From Coleofasciculus sp. S288 (GTDB taxonomy: Bacteria; Cyanobacteriota; Cyanobacteriia; Cyanobacteriales; Coleofasciculaceae), in assembly GCA_020216575.1 (NCBI GenBank), contig JAIUYC010000074.1:1-9672 (forward strand): 9,672 bases of DNA. The letters run 5' to 3'. Positions 5,040 through 9,672 of this stretch are shown in pieces (position 1 is the stretch's first letter; each line of letters begins with the position of its first letter). A program made the position numbers and the translations under genes. The notes under the pieces were generated by a model. It searched no databases and was not told where the DNA came from. It was given only the letters and a program-made list of their open reading frames with translations.

Positions 5040-6032
5040 ATGACCCAAAATACCCCGCCCCACCACAGCCTCAACCACTCTCTTGATGCGAAAATTGGCT
5101 CATCCTTTGACCTCAACCTTGTCCCGGATGTGTTATCACAACTTCTCGCTGACTCTAGAAGCGAAAACACCCGCCTAGCCTACGAAAAAGATGTCGTCTT
5201 GTTTTTCAAGTGGGCAACGGGCAATCCACCCACACCAGACATCGTACTGGAGTTCCTCCACCTCGAAAAGGCGGACGCGGCGACATTGGTACTGAAATAC
5301 AAAGCTCAGTTGATTCGCAAAGGACTGGCAGAAGCGACGGTTAACAGACGCCTTGCTGCCCTCAAAAGCCTGGTCGCGATGGGTCGAAAAATGGGGCATT
5401 GTGTCTACAGTCTGGAAGACATCAAGGGCGAGAAAATTCACAAATACCGCGATACAACTGGCATCAGTCCAGAAGCCTTTAAACGGGTATTGGAAGTCCC
5501 AGACCGTGACACATTACAAGGTAAAAGAGATTATGCTCTATTGCGGCTGCTGTGGGGGAATGCACTCAGACGAAATGAAATTAGTCAGCTTAATATCGGG
5601 GACTTTGACAAGAACGCTCGAACTCTTTTAATTAGAGGTAAAGGGAGAGGGAGTCAGACTGAAGCCATTGATTTGAGTGGAGCCACCACAGATGCGATCG
5701 CTATCTGGCTAGAAGCTTCTCAAGAAGGTAGACCGAATGATGCCCCGCTATTCATTGCTCTAGACTTTCGTAATTTTGGACATCGACTCACGGGAGAGAG
5801 CATCCGTCGAACTGTCGTTGGAGCTTGTAAAGCAGCAGGAATCAACAAGCGGATGTCACCCCACCGGATAAGGCATAGTGCTATCACCGCTGCTTTAGAT
5901 GCCACGGATGGAAATGTCCGCAAGGTGCAAAAACTGAGCCGACACGCCAATTTAGAAACTCTGATGGTTTACGATGACAACCGGGAGAAAGCTCAATTAG
6001 AGATTACTGAACTACTAGATGATTTGATTTAA
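5040..6032 (+). CDS. Tyrosine recombinase / site-specific integrase (XerC/D-like)
   Basis: This 330-residue protein has the two-domain layout of phage-type integrases. The N-terminal SAM-like core-binding domain covers about 25-120 (SENTRLAYEKDVVLFFKWA, ATVNRRLAALKSL). The C-terminal catalytic domain covers about 140-330. Catalytic residues visible are R177 (GNALRRNEI), K201 (RGKGRG), H275 and R278 (SPHRIRHS), H302 (LSRHANLET) and the nucleophile Y311 (LMVYDD), so it should be active. It breaks and joins DNA at short paired sites, as in integration, excision or dimer resolution. Length and N-terminus resemble stand-alone cyanobacterial integrases rather than housekeeping XerC or XerD. The start is the ATG after an in-frame TAA; no good ribosome site is visible (CATCCCCCATAA). 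No attachment site or tRNA is seen beside it. Confidence 0.92.
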   Translation: MTQNTPPHHSLNHSLDAKIGSSFDLNLVPDVLSQLLADSRSENTRLAYEKDVVLFFKWATGNPPTPDIVLEFLHLEKADAATLVLKYKAQLIRKGLAEATVNRRLAALKSLVAMGRKMGHCVYSLEDIKGEKIHKYRDTTGISPEAFKRVLEVPDRDTLQGKRDYALLRLLWGNALRRNEISQLNIGDFDKNARTLLIRGKGRGSQTEAIDLSGATTDAIAIWLEASQEGRPNDAPLFIALDFRNFGHRLTGESIRRTVVGACKAAGINKRMSPHRIRHSAITAALDATDGNVRKVQKLSRHANLETLMVYDDNREKAQLEITELLDDLI

Positions 6033-6095
6033 AAAGACCAACGTGAAGCCGTGCGATCGCTACTATTGCACTAAAGGCTCCTTGAGGAGAGTACA

Positions 6096-6185
6096 ATGAG
6101 CGCAACCCGAAGATTCGCGGAATGCTCCGAGTTACTCCGTTCCCCTGCATCTCTTTCTTTTGTTAGGCATTATGCGACTAGATGA
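6096..6185 (+). CDS. Possible 29-codon small ORF ahead of the unknown gene pair
   Basis: An ATG at 6096 follows a strong GAGGAG (6084-6089) at a 6-nt spacing and opens a 29-residue frame rich in Arg and Ser (MSATRRFAECSELLRSPASL...). Its TGA at 6183 overlaps the ATG of the next gene at 6172, an arrangement that suits a leader peptide coupling translation to the gene below. The next gene has no comparable ribosome site. CTCC-TTGA-GGAG around the site could form a small hairpin hiding it. No known product is recognised and it may be a chance frame. Confidence 0.35.
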   Translation: MSATRRFAECSELLRSPASLSFVRHYATR

Positions 6186-6642
6186 ACTTAAAGAACGAGT
6201 CTACTCAGCTTGGGAAGCTCTCAGCACCTACAACAGTGCGCTGATTCAGCCGGAAAACTTCAAGTCTGAAGTAAGAGCGTTTGGGGATTTACGCTTCAAA
6301 ACCACTTGGCAGAAAGCCTATGCCGCCTTCGTAGCCCGAAACATCTTCGATTCCAACAGCGACAATCGCACGCTGATTACCGTGCAGCTTTACTTCAGTC
6401 CCATAAGGTGGGATTGGGAGTTAAGACAGGAAATTCTCGACCAGTTTCTCACCATTCCTGAAGGGTTGGACTGTATTATCAATGGGCTAGAGCAAATCTT
6501 TTCTTATCCAATCGACAAGGAGGAGCAGGAGAAAGCGTATGGGGTTTTTGAACTGGTTCAAGAGCAATCCAGAGGAAGTGCAAGAGTCGCAGTTGGATTT
6601 GTTCGGCAACTCAACGGAGCTAACTCGACGAGAGCGAGTTGA
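6172..6642 (+). CDS. Hypothetical protein, unknown family
   Basis: A frame of 156 residues starts at the ATG at 6172; a TTG four codons earlier is less likely. It starts MRLDELKERVYSAWEALSTY, acidic and probably helical. The middle has TVQLYFSPIRWDWELRQEIL, and a hydrophobic stretch follows (GLDCIINGLEQIFSYPI). No signal peptide, membrane segment or known motif is visible. The last 35 residues overlap the next gene and turn basic and low in order (ARVAVGFVRQLNGANSTRAS), so the true functional end may be earlier or the frame may have shifted. It lies 139 nt below the recombinase on the same strand and may belong with it on one mobile region. Function cannot be assigned. Confidence 0.6.
   Translation: MRLDELKERVYSAWEALSTYNSALIQPENFKSEVRAFGDLRFKTTWQKAYAAFVARNIFDSNSDNRTLITVQLYFSPIRWDWELRQEILDQFLTIPEGLDCIINGLEQIFSYPIDKEEQEKAYGVFELVQEQSRGSARVAVGFVRQLNGANSTRAS
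6527..6531 (+). promoter_or_regulatory. Ribosome binding site inside the upstream gene
   Basis: AGGAG sits 7 nt before the ATG at 6539, with a second AAGGAGG at 6517-6523. This supports 6539 as a genuine internal start and a true 104-nt gene overlap. Confidence 0.6.
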
Positions 6643-6967
6643 TGGAGCTACGGTTCGCAATGATTTCACCAAGGCGATTCAAGATAAAGGTGGGGATGAG
6701 AAGGCTCAACGAGACTCTACGGAGGCAATGACGCGATCGCTATTCGACTGCAATACCCAGGAACTTTACCAAGGAACCGGAGCTAAGAAAGGCGATCGCT
6801 CTACACTTCCTAAAGAAGCACAGAAGGCTTACATTGTGGGTGAAACGGTGGCAACCCATGACCTGAAAGCGAAAGACATTAAAGGGAGCCAACAGCAGAA
6901 GAATTCTCAAATTGTGGATAGCGTGCGGGATTCGAGTCAGAAAGCCAGAAGGCTATTCCCTTGGTGA
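6539..6967 (+). CDS. Hypothetical protein, unknown family
   Basis: A 142-residue, highly charged, probably helical soluble protein begins MGFLNWFKSNPEEVQESQLD, after a good ribosome site. The core has DFTKAIQDKGGDEKAQRDST, LFDCNTQELYQGTGAKKGD and LPKEAQKAYIVGETVATHDL, and it ends in ARRLFPW. No catalytic motif, Cys cluster or membrane segment is visible. The pattern looks like a conserved protein of plasmids or genomic islands, but I cannot name the family. It overlaps the previous gene by 104 nt in the +1 frame, and two HIP1 octamers lie inside it. Co-translation with the upstream gene is likely. It converges on the WD40 gene to its right. Confidence 0.65.
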   Translation: MGFLNWFKSNPEEVQESQLDLFGNSTELTRRERVDGATVRNDFTKAIQDKGGDEKAQRDSTEAMTRSLFDCNTQELYQGTGAKKGDRSTLPKEAQKAYIVGETVATHDLKAKDIKGSQQQKNSQIVDSVRDSSQKARRLFPW

Positions 6968-7109
6968 ATTGGTTGATTTTCGCAGAAAAATCTATTGTAT
7001 TACTGTTGAGTTTTCTCGTCTGGGGGAGCAACGAGCAAGGGTACGTGGCTCATCAGTCCACCAACTCTCTTGCCCAACGCGATCGCACGAGACGCAATAC
7101 ATTGCATCT

Positions 7110-8837
7110 CTACAACGCCCCATCTTCTACTGCACCTAAAGCTTTGAGCGTGGCTTTCTCAGCTTCCGTTAAACCTATAACACCCATGATATTCATGCCC
7201 TCATAAGGTCTGTCTCTTAGAGTTTTTACACACTTGCCCGTCGTGACATTCCAAAGCTTAATTGTCTCATCGAAGCTACCACTAGCAATGGTTGTACTGC
7301 TGGGACTAATTGCTAATGAATGTACCCAACTCGTATGCCCCTGCAAAGTTTTTAGACATTCTCCTGTGCTGATATCCCATAGCTTGATTGTGTGGTCATT
7401 ACTGCCACTGACTAGAATTCTACTGTCGGAACTGAGTGCCACTGAAATTACTACACTGGTATGTCCCTGCAAAGTTTTTAGACATTCTCCTGTACTGATA
7501 TCCCATAGCTTGATTGTGTGATCGTCACTGCCAGTAGCAAGAATTGCACCGTCGAGACTGGTTGCTACAGAATTTACCTTACTAGTATGCCCCTGCAAAG
7601 TTTTCAAGCACTTGCCTGTATTGATATCCCATAATTTCGCAGTTTTGTCACTACTGCCACTGGCTAGGGTTGTACCATTAGGACTGATTGCTACTGACCA
7701 TATCCAATCAGTATGCCCTTGCAAAGTTTTCCAACATTCTCCGGTACTAATATCCCACAGCTTGATTGTTAGGTCAGCACTACCACTAACTAGGGTTGTA
7801 CTATCAGGACTGAACGCGAGTGAATTTATACAACGAGTATGCTCCTGCAAGGTTTTCAGGCATTCTCCTGTACTGATGTCCCATAGCTTCACAGTTTTAT
7901 CGTAGCTGCAACTGGCGAGGATTTTACCGTCAGGACTAATTACTACTGAGTTAACCCTGCTTATATGCCCTTGCAAGGTTTTCAGGCATTCTCCTGTACT
8001 GATGTCCCATAGCTTGATTGTGTGGTCTTCACCGCTACTAACTAGGATTGCACCGTCAGGACTAATTGCTACTGACCGTATCGCACTGATATAACCTTGC
8101 AAGGTTTTCAAGCATTCTCCTGTGGTGATATCCCATAGCTTTACTGTTTGGTCATCGCTACCACTGACTAGGATTGAACCGTCAGGACTGATTGCCACTG
8201 ACTCTACTGAGCCATTCTCTTGCAAGGTTTTCAGGCATTCTCCCGTGTGGATATGCCATAGCTTTACTGTTTGGTCATCGCTACCACTGATCAAGATTGA
8301 ACCGTCAGGACTGATTGCTACTGAATTGACCCGACTGGCATGGTCTTGTAAGGTTTTTAGGCATTCTCCAGTGCCGATATCCCATATCTTCACAGTGTGG
8401 TCAAAACTAGCACTGGCTAGGGTTGTACCGTCAGCACTGAAGACTATTGATCGTATCCAGTCGGTATGCCCTTTACAGAGCAAAATTTGTTTATCATCTT
8501 CAACTTGCCATAAGCTGATCTCACAATTAGCATCACCTGTAGCAAACAGAGTGCCATCTGGACTAATTGCCACTGCAAAAACTGCGCCAAAGACTTTGGG
8601 AAAAACACAATCAGCTAGATTCGCCTCAACAAAATTGACTTGGCGTAGGCTGGCATGAGTAAAATCAGCACCTAACACTACAGATTGGGAGAGATCTTTC
8701 CCTTTGATCGCATCCTTATCAACCTTCACCAAAAGCGTTGCCGCATTCCCCCCGACATAACCCACCTCCGTTTCAGTTTTGCCCCGTGTCGCTTCCAGAA
8801 TTTCCAGCAGAGGATGCTCTTGCTCCCCCCTTACCAA
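7110..8837 (-). CDS. WD40-repeat protein, C-terminal half of a broken NACHT-WD40 receptor
   Basis: The frame encodes 575 residues. A pentapeptide-like stretch (about 47-79, [20 protein letters not shown]) is followed by 11 WD40 blades (about 82-541), mostly 42 residues each with the pattern [31 protein letters not shown]. The first blade is divergent and one is 41 residues. Eleven blades would make more than one seven-bladed propeller or an incomplete pair. The tail ([17 protein letters not shown]) is familiar from cyanobacterial WD40 proteins. Such blades sense or bind a ligand in STAND receptors. The nearest start is a TTG without a good ribosome site, and the frame begins just where the NACHT frame fails. 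The neighbouring fragment upstream on this strand is therefore the natural N-terminal half. Separate expression is possible but unsupported. Confidence 0.85.
   Translation of the reverse strand: MVRGEQEHPLLEILEATRGKTETEVGYVGGNAATLLVKVDKDAIKGKDLSQSVVLGADFTHASLRQVNFVEANLADCVFPKVFGAVFAVAISPDGTLFATGDANCEISLWQVEDDKQILLCKGHTDWIRSIVFSADGTTLASASFDHTVKIWDIGTGECLKTLQDHASRVNSVAISPDGSILISGSDDQTVKLWHIHTGECLKTLQENGSVESVAISPDGSILVSGSDDQTVKLWDITTGECLKTLQGYISAIRSVAISPDGAILVSSGEDHTIKLWDISTGECLKTLQGHISRVNSVVISPDGKILASCSYDKTVKLWDISTGECLKTLQEHTRCINSLAFSPDSTTLVSGSADLTIKLWDISTGECWKTLQGHTDWIWSVAISPNGTTLASGSSDKTAKLWDINTGKCLKTLQGHTSKVNSVATSLDGAILATGSDDHTIKLWDISTGECLKTLQGHTSVVISVALSSDSRILVSGSNDHTIKLWDISTGECLKTLQGHTSWVHSLAISPSSTTIASGSFDETIKLWNVTTGKCVKTLRDRPYEGMNIMGVIGLTEAEKATLKALGAVEDGAL
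7215..8471 (-). repeat. 126-bp tandem DNA repeats coding WD40 blades
   Basis: Ten adjacent blades share strong DNA similarity with a 126-bp period. For example CTGCAAAGTTTT begins at 7341, 7467 and 7593. Nearly the same CATTCTCCTGTACTGAT and CCCATAGCTT strings recur in most units. One unit is a codon short. Such homogeneous units suit unequal crossing-over or gene conversion and may vary in number between strains. Confidence 0.85.
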
Positions 8838-9672
8838 GATCCAACAGTTGAGGATTCCCCATCACCTGCTCAACTGTAGCGGGTGCCGCTTGCAACGAAA
8901 ACACCTGACGGATTTGCTTGTCGTTGAATTTATCCAATTCCAGCACCTCAAACTGGGGCGTTTCGCCAGTGAGAGCAGCCGTCGAAGCTTGCAATTCAGC
9001 ATTGAGCAGTGCCCGTCCTTCTTGCGCCTCTGGAAAATGCTCTGTGCGACAAGTCAGGATGACCTTAGCCCCCGGCACCACTACCTTCGCTAACTCCCAA
9101 AAGTTGTTAATCATCGCTTGGCGGTCTACCTTAGCTGCCATCTCATCGAAGCCATCGAAAATCAGCAGCAGCTTCCCCATGCGGTTGAGTTGCTCGAAAG
9201 CTTCGTAGTGAGGTATAGGTAGCTTATGCTTGCGAAAGAAGAATTCGGAAAATAGAGACTCAACACTTACTGCCTTGGCATAGTCACGCAAGGGGATAAC
9301 TAAGGGTAGGCGAGGACGTTCAAGTCCGCGTTTTTGGGCATCGCGATAGCGTTGCAGCGCTGTCCAAGCATAATGAAAGGCGAACCACGTCTTGCCCGTG
9401 CCGAATTCTCCCAGAATCGAGATATGCTCTTTAGCTGGGTCATCAAGCCAGAGGTCGATGTAACCGTTAATCCAACCGTCACGCTCATCGTAGCGACTGA
9501 CGGCTAACCTGCGCTTGGTAACGGGGTCAAACTCTTCTTTCGTGCAGGCAAGCGGAACATACTTTGTCTCAATGTCTCGGCGTTTGACCTCTTCTTCCAA
9601 CCAGTCGAGATAGCCACTGAACTCAGCATCCTGATCGAGGAGTTCATCGAAGGTGTAGCAGCCCAGGTGATG
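8773..9672 (-). CDS. NACHT-type STAND NTPase, partial at window edge, broken 3' end
   Basis: The frame is open through the right edge, so the true start lies outside; 299 residues are visible. An N-terminal linker ([20 protein letters not shown]) leads to the NACHT NTPase: Walker A GEFGTGKT at about 88-95, Walker [12 protein letters not shown] at about 168-178 with the double acidic pattern of NACHT, and sensor 1 ILTCRTEHF at about 205-213. After GNPQLLDL the family normally continues with a long helical and winged-helix section. Here it gives way to an unlike tail ([20 protein letters not shown]) and a stop at 8773, while the WD40 frame opens in the overlap. NACHT-WD40 proteins are ATP-driven sensors, several of them anti-phage in bacteria. 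The effector domain would be N-terminal, outside the window. I read this as the first part of one disrupted receptor gene. Confidence 0.85.
   Translation of the reverse strand, partial: HHLGCYTFDELLDQDAEFSGYLDWLEEEVKRRDIETKYVPLACTKEEFDPVTKRRLAVSRYDERDGWINGYIDLWLDDPAKEHISILGEFGTGKTWFAFHYAWTALQRYRDAQKRGLERPRLPLVIPLRDYAKAVSVESLFSEFFFRKHKLPIPHYEAFEQLNRMGKLLLIFDGFDEMAAKVDRQAMINNFWELAKVVVPGAKVILTCRTEHFPEAQEGRALLNAELQASTAALTGETPQFEVLELDKFNDKQIRQVFSLQAAPATVEQVMGNPQLLDLGKGGARASSAGNSGSDTGQN

Noticed and set aside
4633..5078. Frames on both strands across the right transposon end and the gap, including a possible TnpB-like tail
   Set aside because: They begin in the terminal repeats or lack recognisable motifs; the resemblance to an IS200/IS605 tail was too vague to support.
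6500..6560. Programmed -1 frameshift joining the two unknown genes
   Set aside because: The second frame is +1, not -1, relative to the first, no proper slippery heptamer is in phase, and a good ribosome site explains the second start.
6968..7109. A shared terminator between the convergent genes
   Set aside because: I found no stem followed by a U-run on either strand in this 142-bp gap.
7234..8658. Plus-strand frames with repeated [16 protein letters not shown] peptides
   Set aside because: They are antisense shadows of the WD40 repeats with the same 42-codon period.

Overview
The window looks like cyanobacterial DNA. The octamer GCGATCGC (HIP1) occurs six times (1462, 5694, 6053, 6733, 6792, 7079), and a NACHT/pentapeptide/WD40 gene and a CRISPR leader and repeat of cyanobacterial style are present. 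A large-genome filamentous species is a guess from this content. Much of the window is accessory DNA, and at least four loci in it are broken.

Layout. (1) 1-873 is the remains of a CRISPR-Cas locus. The left edge holds the end of one array on the minus strand. Its last visible repeat is cut after 13 nt and fused directly to the 3' third of a cas2 gene (100-237, plus). A leader-like stretch and a second array on the plus strand follow (five full 37-nt repeats, 455-787, plus a 13-nt repeat stub at 830-842). The natural reading is that one deletion removed the cas operon between two divergent arrays that share a repeat. (2) 1063-1570 is the C-terminal part of a RecD2-type helicase gene (minus), cut by a transposon end. 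(3) 1571-4795 is a 3.2-kb Tn402/Tn5053-like element on the minus strand with a serine resolvase, a DDE transposase and an AAA+ ATPase cut at residue 150. Its two ends are near-identical inverted copies of about 153 bp. The left copy is fused into the ATPase gene, there is no target duplication, and the missing recD2 part does not resume on the far side. This looks like a fusion of two element copies rather than one clean insertion. (4) 4796-6032 is a short gap with a strong hairpin followed by an intact tyrosine recombinase (plus). (5) 6096-6967 holds a possible 29-codon ORF and two overlapping genes of unknown function (plus). (6) 7110-9672 (minus) is a STAND-type NACHT NTPase, entering from the right edge, and an 11-blade WD40 protein in another frame. 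They appear to be the two halves of one immune-receptor-like gene that has lost its middle.

How the parts relate. The resolvase, transposase and ATPase form a compact, translationally coupled operon (4-nt gap or less, then an 11-nt overlap), and a palindrome-rich segment upstream of the resolvase is a good res-site candidate. The CRISPR arrays could still be expressed and processed by Cas proteins encoded elsewhere, but this locus cannot acquire spacers without an external Cas1/Cas2. I found no complete new defence system here. The strongest leads are the duplicated transposon end, the repeat-cas2 fusion, the broken NACHT-WD40 receptor and the unknown gene pair beside the recombinase.
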